A DNA stretch of 52,937 bases from Terriglobia bacterium (lineage in GTDB: Bacteria; Acidobacteriota; Terriglobia; UBA7540), in contig JAIQEZ010000013.1 of assembly GCA_020073545.1 (NCBI GenBank), forward strand, positions 1 to 52,937. Direction: 5' to 3'. The first letter of the stretch is position 1. Each line of letters starts with the position of its first letter. A program made the translations under genes and the position numbers. A model generated the notes under the pieces. That model saw nothing but the letters and a program-made list of their open reading frames with translations. It did not search any database and had not been told where the DNA came from. Of this stretch, positions 8,164 through 17,853 are shown in pieces.

Positions 8164-8360
8164 GGTTTCCTCCTTTTGCCTTTTCGGCTTTGCCCTTACC
8201 TGTAACGCGCGTCGATGAATCGGGCAGGTGGGGTTTTAGCAACGTCGTCACTCATCAGACGGCGCTACAGGTCGCGGCGAGCGGACCTCGCACGGTCTCT
8301 TCTCCCCAACGAGGCAAGATGCTTCATCTGTTGCACGACGAGTTTGCCTTGCCAGCACCC

Positions 8361-8406
8361 ATAGGTAAAAGATATACTTCCTATTCGTCTCATAGACAGC
8401 GCATAT
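8361..8406 (+). promoter_or_regulatory. Candidate OxyR operator over the oxyR-like start
   Basis: OxyR boxes are four ATAG/CTAT-type quartets spaced by seven bases. Here CTAT (8381-8384), seven bases, ATAG (8392-8395), seven bases and ATAT (8403-8406) follow that rule. A further ATAG (8361-8364), seven bases and ATAT (8372-8375) lie just upstream. The site runs into the ATG at 8405, where bound protein would repress its own gene. Activation of the divergent Dps-like gene from here, about 220 bases away, is less certain. Confidence 0.5.
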
Positions 8407-9292
8407 GGAACTCCACCAGCTTCGATACTTCCTGGCCGTGGCGCGTTTTCACTCCTTCACTCGCGCGGCGGAGCATGAGCACGTGGCCCAGCCCTCGCTG
8501 AGCCAGCAAATCCGCAAGCTGGAAAATGAACTGGGCGCACCGCTGTTTGACCGCCTAGGGCGCAGGATTCGCTTGACGGCGCTGGGCGAGCGGTTTCTGG
8601 AGCATGCCCGACGCGTGCTGGCGGACCTGGAAAGCGCCCGGCACGATGTGGACGAGATGCTGGGTCTCAGCCGCGGGCAGGTTTCGATTGGCGTCATCCC
8701 CACCGTCGCCCCGTTTCTCCTGCCCCCGGCGCTGGCCCGGTGCGCGCGCGAGTTCCCGAAGGTTTCCATCAGCGTGCGCGAGGACCTGACGAACTCTCTG
8801 CTGCGGCAGCTCGCGGAAGGGGAAATCGATCTGGCGCTGCTGAGCTTGCCCGTCAAAGGGCCTGAGTTCGTGGCGGAGCCGCTACTCACGGACCGCATGC
8901 TTCTGGCTGTGCCCTCCAAGCATCCTCTGTGGCGCCACCGCCGGCGTGCCGCCTTGCCTGACGTGGCCCACGAATCCTTCCTGCTGCTCAAGGACGGCCA
9001 CTGCTTCCGCGACGACGTCCTCGAACTGTGCAAGGCCTCGCGAATGAATCCTCACGTAGTTTTCGAAGGGGGGCAACTCGAAACGCTGGTGGCGATGGTT
9101 GCCGCGGGGGCCGGCGTCACCCTGCTGCCGGAGATGGCGCGCCGCCACTACCGGCACGCGGGCGTACGCTTGCTGGATTTTCTTCCGCCGCAACCTGCGC
9201 GCACCATCGGTGTAGTGAGAGCAAAAGACAAGTTTCAGACCGAGGCGGCGCGCGCCTTCCTCGACGCGCTCAAGGGAGGCTGCGCACGGTAA
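8405..9292 (+). CDS. oxyR: OxyR-like LysR-family peroxide regulator
   Basis: A 295-residue LysR-type regulator. The N-terminal winged helix (MELHQLRYFLAVARFHSFTR then LSQQIRKLE) is followed by an effector-binding domain from about residue 90. C200 and C209 in KDGHCFRDDVLELC sit almost exactly where E. coli OxyR has C199 and C208, the pair that forms the peroxide-sensing disulfide. The later GVTLLPEMA motif is also OxyR-like. It is divergent from a thioferritin and a peroxiredoxin gene, the usual OxyR targets. LysR members without both cysteines could be CysB-like, but both are present here, so OxyR is the better call. Confidence 0.82.
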   Translation: MELHQLRYFLAVARFHSFTRAAEHEHVAQPSLSQQIRKLENELGAPLFDRLGRRIRLTALGERFLEHARRVLADLESARHDVDEMLGLSRGQVSIGVIPTVAPFLLPPALARCAREFPKVSISVREDLTNSLLRQLAEGEIDLALLSLPVKGPEFVAEPLLTDRMLLAVPSKHPLWRHRRRAALPDVAHESFLLLKDGHCFRDDVLELCKASRMNPHVVFEGGQLETLVAMVAAGAGVTLLPEMARRHYRHAGVRLLDFLPPQPARTIGVVRAKDKFQTEAARAFLDALKGGCAR

Positions 9293-9334
9293 GACCCGCC
9301 GATCACGTGTCCCACGTTGTGCGCGGCCCAAACT

Positions 9335-10252
<918 letters not shown>

Positions 10253-10382
10253 GGTAATGCCTCCTTCGGAATCAGCACGAGAACCTCACGCGGTGGAAAC
10301 CGCAGCCCGCACACGACCCCCTGTGGAACCGGGACCCCTTCCAGGGCCGCGCCACCCACAGAATCCTGGTTGCCTCGTGAGC

Positions 10383-11339
10383 TCATCCGATCCCCTCAAA
10401 AAGTACCGTGGAAATGTATCGCTCGCCGGAATCCGGCAGGATGGTGACAATCGTCTTGCCGGCGAACTCCTTCTGCTTCGCCAAACGGACGGCGACGGCG
10501 GCTGCGGCCCCGCAGGAGATGCCGCTCAAGATCCCCTCCTCGCGCGCCAACCGCCGGGCGAATTCGATGGCCTCGTCGTTCGTGACCTGCTCGATGCGGT
10601 CGACCAGGGAGAGGTCCAGAATCTTGGGGACGAAGCCTGCGCCGATCCCTTGAATTTTGTGCGGCGAGGGCTTCAGCGGCTGCCCGGCGCGGTGCTGCGT
10701 GAGCACGGGGCTGTCCACGGGCTCGACGGCGACCGAGACAATCGGTCTGCCCTTGGTGTTCTTGATGAAGCGCGAAACTCCCGTGATCGTGCCGCCCGTG
10801 CCCACGCCGGACACGAGCACGTCAATGGCGCCCGCCGTGTCATCCCAAATTTCCGGGCCGGTGGTTTTCTCGTGAATGGCGGGGTTAGCAGGGTTCTCGA
10901 ACTGTTGCGGAAGGAAAAAATGCGCGGGGTCAGAATGGGCAATCTCCGTGGCCCGCTTGATGGCGCCGGGCATGCCTTCCGGTCCCGGAGTAAGCACCAG
11001 TTTCGCGCCAAAGGCCACCAGCACGCGCCGGCGCTCCAGCGACATGGTTTCCGGCATGGTGAGGGTCAGGCTGTAACCCCGCGCGGCCGCCACAAAGGCG
11101 AGGGCGATTCCCGTATTGCCGCTGGTGGGCTCGACAATTTCCATGCCCGGCTTCAGCACGCGGTGCCGCTCGGCGTCCCAGATCATTGCCGATCCGATTC
11201 GGTCCTTCACGGAGTAGGCCGGATTGCGGCCTTCAATCTTGGCCAGGACCGTGGCGTGCGTCCCCGCAGTGAGCCGGTTAAGCCGCACGAGGGGAGTTCC
11301 GCCGATGCTGGCTGCATTGTCTTCGAACATGTTCACCAT
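10383..11339 (-). CDS. cysK: Cysteine synthase A (O-acetylserine sulfhydrylase)
   Basis: A 318-residue fold-type II PLP enzyme. The PLP lysine is K45 in YSVKDRIG. The substrate loop [10 protein letters not shown] and the phosphate-binding [10 protein letters not shown] are intact, and GISCGAAA is near the C-terminus. It makes cysteine from O-acetylserine and sulfide. GGAGG lies eight bases before the ATG. With a second synthase (13872-14828) in the same cluster, this one is the likely sulfide-dependent partner of the adjacent serine acetyltransferase. Confidence 0.93.
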   Translation of the reverse strand: MVNMFEDNAASIGGTPLVRLNRLTAGTHATVLAKIEGRNPAYSVKDRIGSAMIWDAERHRVLKPGMEIVEPTSGNTGIALAFVAAARGYSLTLTMPETMSLERRRVLVAFGAKLVLTPGPEGMPGAIKRATEIAHSDPAHFFLPQQFENPANPAIHEKTTGPEIWDDTAGAIDVLVSGVGTGGTITGVSRFIKNTKGRPIVSVAVEPVDSPVLTQHRAGQPLKPSPHKIQGIGAGFVPKILDLSLVDRIEQVTNDEAIEFARRLAREEGILSGISCGAAAAVAVRLAKQKEFAGKTIVTILPDSGERYISTVLFEGIG

Positions 11340-11535
11340 GAATTTGCCTCCGGGTTTGGTTTGTGGTCATCAATTTGCGCTTCGGACGAACAGCAGGCGA
11401 TGGCCCGAGCGTGCCTGCTAAACAAGCCATCGCTTCTCCCTGGGACCCTTCTGCAAGACATGGGTCCAAGGTAGGCGGAGATGCGAGTGGATTTCATTTT
11501 TGACCGCGAAAGTTCCTCGGCACCTCCTCACTACC

Positions 11536-12708
11536 TCAGTACTTCGGCACCGAGGGATCGACCTGGTCTGACCACGCCAGGATTCCACCCTTCAGGTTAG
11601 AGATCTTGCGGAACCCGGATTTCATCAGCAGGTCTACGGCCAGGGCGCTGCGTATGCCGGACCGGCAATGCACGACAATCTCGTCCGCAGAGTTCAGCTC
11701 GCTCATGCGTTTGGGCACTTCGCCGAGGGGAATCAGCTTCGACCCCAGGATGCGACAGATCTGGTATTCGTGCGGCTCGCGCACGTCGATCAGTACGAAG
11801 GGCTTGCGCTCGTCCAGCATCTTTTTCACTTCCTCCGGGGTGATTTCGGGAATGCCGGTTTGCACAGGGCTATACTCCTCGCCGCGCATGCCGCAGAACT
11901 GCTCGTAGTCGATCAGCCGGGTGATCGTGCGCTGCGTTCCGCAGATCGGGCAATCGGGATTCTTGCGCAACTTGAGCTCGCGAAACGTCATGCCCAGGGC
12001 GTCAAACAACAGCAGGCGGCCGATGAGGGGCTCGCCCCTGCCCAAGATCAGCTTGATGGTCTCCATCGCCTGGATGCACCCGACGATGCCGGGCAACACG
12101 CCCAGCACGCCGCCCTCGGCGCAACTCGGAACAAGTCCGGGCGGAGGCGGCTCCGGATACAGGCAGCGGTAGCACGGACCCTGCTCGGCGTAGAAGACTG
12201 AAGCCTGCCCTTCGAAGCGGAAGATACTGCCATACACGTTCGGCTTGCCGAGCAGGACGCAGGCGTCGTTCACGAGGTAGCGCGTGGGGAAATTATCCGT
12301 ACCGTCGGCAACGATGTCGTATTCACGGAAAATCTCGAGCGCGTTGTCGCTCGTCAGGCGCGTTTCGTAGGCCTCAATTTCGATGCTGGGATTGATTTCA
12401 AGCAGCGTATCACGCGCGGAATCGAGTTTCGACCGCCCCACGTCGCTGGTGCCGTGCAGGACCTGCCGCTGCAGGTTGGTGAAATCCACGACATCGAAAT
12501 CCACGATGCCGAGCTTGCCCACGCCCGCGGCGGCAAGATAGAGCGCCAGCGGCGAGCCCAATCCCCCGGCGCCCACACACAGCACCTTCGCCTGCTTCAA
12601 CTTTAGTTGCCCCTCCATGCCCACTTCCGGCATGATCAAGTGACGGCTATAGCGCAGGATTTCGTCTTTGCTCAATTGCCCGGTCGGCGTCAATGTGGCG
12701 GTAGTCAT
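11536..12708 (-). CDS. moeZ: MoeZ-like E1-type adenylyl/sulfurtransferase (ThiF-MoeB domain plus rhodanese)
   Basis: A 390-residue protein from the ATG at 12708, which has AGGAAGGA upstream; an open frame extends to 12921 but without coding character. The N-terminal adenylating domain has the nucleotide loop GAGGLGSP, zinc cysteines in CYRCLYPEP and CPICG, and the conserved Cys of PSCAEGGVLG. A C-terminal rhodanese domain has the active loop HCRSGIRS. Length and architecture match mycobacterial MoeZ, which adenylates and thiocarboxylates the sulfur carrier CysO. Its place right after the CysO-like gene supports that job. Confidence 0.9.
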   Translation of the reverse strand: MTTATLTPTGQLSKDEILRYSRHLIMPEVGMEGQLKLKQAKVLCVGAGGLGSPLALYLAAAGVGKLGIVDFDVVDFTNLQRQVLHGTSDVGRSKLDSARDTLLEINPSIEIEAYETRLTSDNALEIFREYDIVADGTDNFPTRYLVNDACVLLGKPNVYGSIFRFEGQASVFYAEQGPCYRCLYPEPPPPGLVPSCAEGGVLGVLPGIVGCIQAMETIKLILGRGEPLIGRLLLFDALGMTFRELKLRKNPDCPICGTQRTITRLIDYEQFCGMRGEEYSPVQTGIPEITPEEVKKMLDERKPFVLIDVREPHEYQICRILGSKLIPLGEVPKRMSELNSADEIVVHCRSGIRSALAVDLLMKSGFRKISNLKGGILAWSDQVDPSVPKY

Positions 12709-12871
12709 TTCCAATCCTTCCTTTGGCAATTCCGGCCATTGCTCCCTGTCAATTGGGGAACGCACGAGAAACCGGCTCTCAAACCCGGCCTTCTGCCCAG
12801 AACCTTCGTGGAGTCTCGGGTGGGATGCGCCCGGGATCCGCCATCCCGGCTTGCCGGGATGGGAACCCAGG

Positions 12872-13171
12872 CTAGCTACAGATACAGCGCAGGGCCGTGC
12901 CGCCGGCAATGGAAGGTACAATGCTGATCACATCGTGGTCTTTCAAAGGAGTCTGTTCCTTCTGCAAGAATCGAATGTCTTCGTCGCCCACGTAAACATT
13001 TACAAAGCTGCGCAGCTTGCCTTCGTCGGTGTACAGATGTTTGCGCAAGTCGCCGTATTGCGTCGTGATCGCGCGCAGCGCCTCCGCGACGGTCTTGGCT
13101 TCAACCTCCAGCGACTCCTTCTTTTCCGCGTACTGGCGGAGCGGAGTCGGGATGATCACCTTGACCTGCAT
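12872..13171 (-). CDS. cysO: CysO-like ubiquitin-fold sulfur carrier with a C-terminal extension
   Basis: A 99-residue MoaD/ThiS-family beta-grasp protein beginning MQVKVIIPTPLRQYA. Such carriers are thiocarboxylated on a terminal Gly-Gly. Here the VPSIAGG ends at residue 91 and is followed by eight more residues (TALRCICS) before a TAG, so the diglycine is not exposed as translated. Removal of the tail by a JAMM peptidase, as known for QbsE/QbsD-type pairs, would make it active, and a JAMM gene lies directly upstream. A frameshift is unlikely because the stop follows in the same open frame. The assignment to cysteine synthesis rests on neighbours. Confidence 0.85.
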   Translation of the reverse strand: MQVKVIIPTPLRQYAEKKESLEVEAKTVAEALRAITTQYGDLRKHLYTDEGKLRSFVNVYVGDEDIRFLQKEQTPLKDHDVISIVPSIAGGTALRCICS

Positions 13172-13297
13172 TCTTGCTCCTCGGGATGCGACTTCAAGCG
13201 GCCTCGTTGCCGCTGGCCTTCCCGCTTCAATAAATTCGATGCTTTCTCAGCCCGAAAGTTTCCAGCCTATCCTCGAGCCAGCGGCGCACGCTGCCGG

Positions 13298-13771
13298 TTA
13301 ACCTTCGATCTCAACCTGCTCGGCGCTAAACGCTGACCGATCCTCTGCCAAAACCCAGCTCGTCAAATCCTTCGGGACGCCCCGTTCAACCGAAATTATA
13401 ACATAAGAATACCACGGCCAGGCGTGGTCGCGATCGTAATTCGAGGGCCGCGCCGGGTGGTCGGGGTGCGAGTGGTAGTAGCCCAGCACATCGAGCCCGC
13501 GCGCCCGCGCACCCTTTTCCACGCGCAACTGGTCGAGCGGATCGATCAGGAAGCGGTTGCGCTCCGTTTCCCTGCCCGGATCATCCAACGGCAAGAGCTC
13601 CTGCGCGCGGCTGGGATCATGCCGCAGGTTCTTGAGCGCCACAACCTCCGTCACGTGCTTCGCCTCTCCTTCCACTTTCCCCAGCAAGACGCCGCAGCAC
13701 TCGCTGGGATAGTCCCGCGCGCCGTGCTGGCGGATGGACTCGATCAGATTAGTGTTGAGTTTGAGTGCCAT
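13298..13771 (-). CDS. mec: JAMM/MPN+ metalloprotease (Mec-like)
   Basis: A 157-residue JAB1/MPN/Mov34 peptidase. The complete JAMM zinc set is visible: E24 (YPSECCGVLLG), then H100-S-H102-P, S110 and D113 in YYHSHPDHPARPSNYDRD. In Mycobacterium tuberculosis, Mec+ releases cysteine from the CysO-cysteine adduct. Related bacterial enzymes trim tails from carrier precursors. Here either or both roles are plausible because the next gene encodes a carrier with a tail. It is the second gene of the cysteine cluster. Confidence 0.9.
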   Translation of the reverse strand: MALKLNTNLIESIRQHGARDYPSECCGVLLGKVEGEAKHVTEVVALKNLRHDPSRAQELLPLDDPGRETERNRFLIDPLDQLRVEKGARARGLDVLGYYHSHPDHPARPSNYDRDHAWPWYSYVIISVERGVPKDLTSWVLAEDRSAFSAEQVEIEG

Positions 13772-13783
13772 GACCGAACACTT

Positions 13784-13861
13784 GCGATTGGGCGATTGAG
13801 TGATTTGGGGATTGAGCTAGCAAAATTTAAATCAATCACTCAATCACCCGATCGCCCAATC
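13784..13861. repeat. Imperfect palindrome between cysM and the JAMM gene
   Basis: GATTGAGTGATT (13794-13805) is perfectly complementary to AATCACTCAATC (13834-13845), with outer pairing of GATTGGGC to GCCCAATC. The spacer is A/T-rich. The short unit (gattgggcgattgag) is iterated, as in many dispersed intergenic repeats; a similar one lies at 23627-23722. It could attenuate readthrough from cysM into the downstream genes. Confidence 0.5.
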
Positions 13862-13871
13862 ACTCAATACC

Positions 13872-14828
13872 TCATTGCCCTTCATCCCAAAACCGCTCGC
13901 TCAGGTACTTGTCGCCGCTGTCGGGGAAAATCGTGACCACCACGCCGCTCGACAACTGATTCGCCACCTTGAGCGCGGCCACCAGGGCGGCGCCGGCTGA
14001 GACGCCCACCAGCAGGCCTTCCTCGCGCGCCAGGCGCAGCGTCATGGCGTAAGCGTCCTCGGTCGAAATTTCCAGGTTCTCGTCGGCAACGCTCGGGTCG
14101 TAGATGCCCGGCTTGATGGCGGTGGGCATATGCTTCATGCCCTCGAGGCCGTGAAAGGGCGAATCGGGCTGAAACGAAACGCAGCGGATGCGCGGGTTGA
14201 GTTCCTTCAGCCGCCGCGCCGTGCCGATGAACGTTCCGCTGGTGCCGAGCCCCGCCACGTAGTGCGTCACGCGGCCTTCCGTCTGCGCGAAGATCTCGGG
14301 CGCGGTCGCGAGGTAATGCGCGCGCCAATTGGCGGGGTTATCGTACTGATTCGCGTAGAAGTAAAGTTCGGGGGTTTCCTTGGCCAGGGCGCGCACGCGG
14401 CGAATCGCGCCATCCGATCCTTCCATCGGATCCGTAAAGACGATCTCCGCGCCGTAGGCGTTCAGGATGCGTTTGCGCTCCAGGCTCGCGTTCGACGGCA
14501 TGCAGAGCCTCACGCGGTAGCCCTTGGCCGCGCAGATCATGGCATAAGCAATGCCGGTGTTGCCGGACGTCGAGTCAATCAGGATTCTGTCCCGCGACAT
14601 CAGGCCAGCCGCCTCCGCCTCGCGTACAATGTTCAGGGCCGGGCGGTCCTTCACCGAGCCTCCGGGGTTTTCCCATTCCGCCTTGGCGTAAATCTCCACC
14701 GCCGCTGACGCCGGGCGAATCCGCACGAAACGCACCAGCGGCGTGTTGCCGATGAGCGACAGCACATCCGCCGGGCCGTGAAAGATTCCTGAATTTTCAG
14801 GGGTTGCTGCCCTTGCGTTTTTTGCCAT
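13872..14828 (-). CDS. cysM: Cysteine synthase B-like (CysM) PLP enzyme
   Basis: A 318-residue PLP enzyme of the cysteine synthase family from the ATG at 14828; a TTG at 14876 would add 16 unconserved residues. PLP lysine in GGSVKDRPAL, substrate loop [10 protein letters not shown], phosphate loop GLGTSGTFIG, and GVSAGAAL near the end. It differs clearly from the cysK product in the same cluster. As first gene of a cluster with carrier, JAMM and MoeZ-like genes, it is likely the partner that moves sulfur from the carrier thiocarboxylate to an activated serine (as CysM does with O-phosphoserine in mycobacteria). Substrate preference is inferred from context. Confidence 0.87.
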   Translation of the reverse strand: MAKNARAATPENSGIFHGPADVLSLIGNTPLVRFVRIRPASAAVEIYAKAEWENPGGSVKDRPALNIVREAEAAGLMSRDRILIDSTSGNTGIAYAMICAAKGYRVRLCMPSNASLERKRILNAYGAEIVFTDPMEGSDGAIRRVRALAKETPELYFYANQYDNPANWRAHYLATAPEIFAQTEGRVTHYVAGLGTSGTFIGTARRLKELNPRIRCVSFQPDSPFHGLEGMKHMPTAIKPGIYDPSVADENLEISTEDAYAMTLRLAREEGLLVGVSAGAALVAALKVANQLSSGVVVTIFPDSGDKYLSERFWDEGQ

Positions 14829-14985
14829 CAGTGCAATAGACTCTCCATTGTAAGGGTTGGTTTCAAGATGTGTCAACGGCGACGGCGTCCTCCGCCACGG
14901 CGCCTAGGCGCTGGGGGCTGAGGCAAAGGCGCAACCGCGGAATTCAACTTGTCCTGTCCTTCCGCAAGGTAGATGGGGATCATAC

Positions 14986-15384
14986 ATGGCGACTGAAACC
15001 GCAACCGCGCAGGGGATGCGAAAGCAATTTGAACAGGCAGGCTTCATCGTGGCCGACTCACCAGCGGGGAAGCTCGAACTAAAGAAGTCAGGTTGCGTCT
15101 GCTATCTGGAAAGCCAGGACGGGCGCTGGGTGCGCTCCGGGCCGCCGTGCTTCACAGTGCACGGCAGCACCTGCGAGCTCGAAGACCGCGGCTATCAGAA
15201 GTTCTGGTATTCGAAAGGCGACGGCCGGCGCTTCCCCATCCGCAAAGTCGATCTTGAAACCCTCCACCGCTTCGACGAGGAAGTGCGCTATATCCTGGGT
15301 CAGAAAAGCCTCTACAACGAATCGCTCGGCACTACGAACGCGCGTACCGTCTACGACCGCCTGACAGGCCGCCCCGACCGGTGA
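14986..15384 (+). CDS. Hypothetical protein, 132 residues
   Basis: I do not recognise a family. The protein is soluble, without signal peptide or membrane segment, and has three cysteines close together (GCVCYLES, then PPCFTVHG and STCELED). A basic, aromatic middle (KFWYSKGDGRRFPIRK) precedes an acidic helix. Composition and codon use match the surrounding genes, so it is probably real. The start has AGATGGGG upstream. It is divergent from cysM and convergent with the P-loop kinase gene. The clustered cysteines and position could mean a link to sulfur metabolism, which is speculation. Confidence 0.6.
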   Translation: MATETATAQGMRKQFEQAGFIVADSPAGKLELKKSGCVCYLESQDGRWVRSGPPCFTVHGSTCELEDRGYQKFWYSKGDGRRFPIRKVDLETLHRFDEEVRYILGQKSLYNESLGTTNARTVYDRLTGRPDR

Positions 15385-15493
15385 CGTGGGCCCGGAACAA
15401 GTTCCAATCCCTTTTGCTTCACGGGTTATGGCTGGATTGCAGCGCTGGCGCTGGTCCTGAGGCTGGCATGTCAGCCAACCCAGGCCACACGTT

Positions 15494-16381
15494 TCAGCTT
15501 TCGTCCGTGGGAGCCGTCTCCGCCGGGGGAACTGAGGGAGCGGCGGGCGCGGAGGGCGGCGCAGGGCCCTCGGCCGCAGGGGAGGCTGTCGGCGCTGTCA
15601 CTGCAGCAGGCGGTGGAGGACTCGCCGGCGCAGGGGGCGCGGCGGGCCGTGGCGCTGGCATCGGTTGCGCAGGCCGCACCACGAGCGCGGCCCGGACCCG
15701 CATGCCCGCAACTCCGGGCTTGCCCGTTCTGGGCCCCGAGGGCGCGACCGGCCGCTCGGGCCGCCGCACGGTTCCCGGCTCAGGCTGTTGAGGCCGCTGC
15801 GGCGCGTGGGCCACCGGACGGAAGATGACCTCAATCTGCACCTGGCCCAGATCTTTATCCTGAAGTTCCAGAACCTGGTCAAAACGTTCCTGGCGGATCG
15901 CGGCTTTGGCCTGTTCGAAGATCTGGTACTGGCGCTCGATTACCCCCCGCCCCACGGAGCGCTCGCGTTTCTGGTCGCGCTCCACGCAAGTTTCGAGCGG
16001 CACATCGAAGAGCAGGGCCACGACCGGCACCTGGAATTTCTTTGCCAGGTCGAGCAGTCCCTGGCGCGCCGTGGCGGTCAACGCCGTCGAATCCAGCACG
16101 CAGAGGCGATTCAGCGTGAGGCGCTGTTCAAGCAGGAAGTGGACCAGGGCAAAGGCCTGGGCATTGAAGCGCTGGTCACGGTCGTCGTCGCAAACGCACG
16201 CGCGCGCCCAATCCGAAGAAATAATCTGGGTGGGCCGAAAGTGACGCTCGGCAAAAGTGGATTTCCCGCAGGCTGCGGGTCCACACAAGACAACCACAGA
16301 GGGCCTAATGAGTCGCACCGGCTGAGGATTCGGTCTGCCTTCGTTGGGGGTCGATTCAGCGTCCATAGGTGTTTGACACAT
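15494..16381 (-). CDS. P-loop kinase (polynucleotide kinase/zeta-like) with a Pro/Ala-rich tail
   Basis: A 295-residue protein. The Walker A loop GPAACGKST lies at residues 34-42, after a basic N-terminus. The kinase domain runs to about residue 190 with DVPLETCVERDQKRERSVG, a lid-like arginine-rich segment typical of AAA_33/T4-Pnk-type kinases that phosphorylate nucleic acid 5' ends or small molecules. The last ~90 residues are almost all Pro, Ala and Arg and look disordered. No phosphatase or ligase domain is present, so RNA repair cannot be claimed. The start could also be the Met at codon 6. Confidence 0.72.
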   Translation of the reverse strand: MCQTPMDAESTPNEGRPNPQPVRLIRPSVVVLCGPAACGKSTFAERHFRPTQIISSDWARACVCDDDRDQRFNAQAFALVHFLLEQRLTLNRLCVLDSTALTATARQGLLDLAKKFQVPVVALLFDVPLETCVERDQKRERSVGRGVIERQYQIFEQAKAAIRQERFDQVLELQDKDLGQVQIEVIFRPVAHAPQRPQQPEPGTVRRPERPVAPSGPRTGKPGVAGMRVRAALVVRPAQPMPAPRPAAPPAPASPPPPAAVTAPTASPAAEGPAPPSAPAAPSVPPAETAPTDES

Positions 16382-16730
16382 CCCTCCAGAGTCTTGAGAT
16401 CACCCACCCCCTCTCCATTCTCTTGTGGGTGGCTGCCTCGCTTTCCCGCTGCTCGCTTGGCTATAGCTTTACCATATCCAGAGAGCAAGAAACAAGAAAT
16501 GGTTGCCTTTGTGGGGAGATCGCGCTGTAGAGGAGGGCGCGCGGCAGCCTCTCCGAGTTGGCCCGCCCTCTTTCGAATACCTGAGCGCGCCACCTGCCAG
16601 TATCGTAGCCCGGACTTTCTCCCGCCGCCCTCGCTTCCCAAACAACACCTGAGGTATATTCAGGGTAGTGGCGCGGACCTTGCGCCGTGCGTCCTTCGGA
16701 CCGAACTGGGCGGCGCTACAGGGTGATGGC

Positions 16731-17117
16731 GTGGCAGCAATCGTAGTGGCTTTGGTTGAGGACCTCCTTTTCCTTTCGAAAATTCGCGAGACGGCAAAAG
16801 CCGTTGGCGTCACGGTGATCGCCGGCGACACGAGAAGCTGCGTTCCTTCCATCCTCGAGACCGGACCGCAGGCGATCCTCCTTGACCTAAATTCCCGCAT
16901 GCTGGCCGCCGTGGATTGCGTTCGCGCCCTCAAGGCCGATCCGGCCACGCGCCAGATTCCCATTGTGGGATTTGTGTCCCACGTCCAACCGGACCTCATC
17001 GCCGCCGCCCGCGCCGCCGGGTGTGACCTGGTTTTGGCTCGCTCGGCTTTCAGCCAGCAACTCCCGGACCTGCTTCGCAAGCTCGCCAGCGAAGCCGCCG
17101 TATCTCCCGCAGACTGA
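16731..17117 (+). CDS. Degenerate stand-alone receiver-like protein
   Basis: About 128 residues from the GTG at 16731. The fold pattern is that of a CheY-like receiver, with the phospho-acceptor Asp in AILLDLNSR and a dimer-interface pattern toward the C-terminus. The first acidic pair and the usual Lys are not clear. Sequence upstream of 16731 is repeat-derived (the CCTTCGG / GGCGCTACAG unit), which is why I do not use the longer frame. It may bind a partner without classical phosphorylation. Confidence 0.6.
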   Translation: MAAIVVALVEDLLFLSKIRETAKAVGVTVIAGDTRSCVPSILETGPQAILLDLNSRMLAAVDCVRALKADPATRQIPIVGFVSHVQPDLIAAARAAGCDLVLARSAFSQQLPDLLRKLASEAAVSPAD

Positions 17118-17322
17118 GCGGAGGAGCGTCCATCGTCTTTCAGCCCTCGGACCTTCAATGGGAAGGTGTTCCAATTCTGCCCTTTGCCATGTGCGCTTTG
17201 CCTTTTGGTTTCGCTCGCAACCTGCCCGTCCAGCCTACGTCGTGAGGGCCATGCTAGAATGAGCGTTGGGGTTTTCGCGGCAGCGCATTTTGCGGCCAGG
17301 GGTTAAACGGCAGAAAGAACCT

Positions 17323-17814
17323 ATGGCGACCGACAAAATTCTCGCCCTTGAGCGGGCCTACCAAGTGGTGAAGGAGTTGAAGCGCCGCGGCCAACGTGTG
17401 GTCTTTACCAACGGCTGTTTCGATCTCCTGCACCCCGGCCACACGCGTTGCCTGGCCGAGGCCCGCAAGCTCGGTGACGCCCTCGTCGTCGCCATCAATA
17501 GCGACCGCAGCGTGCGCGTGCTCAAGGGACCGGGTCGCCCCCTGCAGCCGGAAGCGGAGCGCGCCGAGATCCTGGCGGCGCTCGCGGCCGTGGATTACGT
17601 TACGATTTTCGACGACCTCACTCCCCAACTCGTGATTGCTCTCATGTTGCCGGACGTGCTGGTGAAGGGCGGCGATTGGGGGCCGGACCAGGTCGTCGGC
17701 CGCACGGAAGTCGAAGCCGGCGGGGGGCGTGTGGTTTCGATTCCGGTGGTGGTGGGCTACTCGACCACTGCCCTCATCCAGGCAGCCCAAAAGGCAGCGA
17801 TCAGTGACGAGTGA
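17323..17814 (+). CDS. rfaE2: D-glycero-beta-D-manno-heptose 1-phosphate adenylyltransferase-like
   Basis: A 163-residue nucleotidyltransferase of the cytidylyltransferase fold. It has [17 protein letters not shown] (HxGH signature), the middle [14 protein letters not shown] and the late GYSTTALI, matching the C-terminal domain of HldE/RfaE. It activates heptose 1-phosphate to ADP-heptose for lipopolysaccharide inner core. The kinase half is not fused here. I start at ATG 17323 because the conserved part begins there. ADP-heptose use implies a diderm cell. Confidence 0.88.
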   Translation: MATDKILALERAYQVVKELKRRGQRVVFTNGCFDLLHPGHTRCLAEARKLGDALVVAINSDRSVRVLKGPGRPLQPEAERAEILAALAAVDYVTIFDDLTPQLVIALMLPDVLVKGGDWGPDQVVGRTEVEAGGGRVVSIPVVVGYSTTALIQAAQKAAISDE

Positions 17815-17839
17815 CCCGCCGGCCACTTACTCGTCACTG
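17802..17839. terminator. Hairpin at the rfaE2/mfd junction
   Basis: CAGTGACGAGT (17802-17812) is a perfect 11-base complement of ACTCGTCACTG (17829-17839). The left arm contains the end of the rfaE2 gene. There is no strong T-run, so it may be a repeat rather than an intrinsic terminator. mfd starts 15 bases after it. Confidence 0.45.
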
Positions 17840-17853
17840 GTCACTGTGTTTCC

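Noticed and set aside
12709-12921. Extension of the MoeZ-like gene to a start at 12921.
   Set aside because: The added 71 residues have no coding character and overlap the carrier gene; a strong ribosome site stands before the ATG at 12708.
13784-13861. The palindrome as a T-box or cysteine riboswitch for the cysteine cluster.
   Set aside because: It lies inside the cluster after cysM and is made of an iterated short unit; it shows no known riboswitch consensus.
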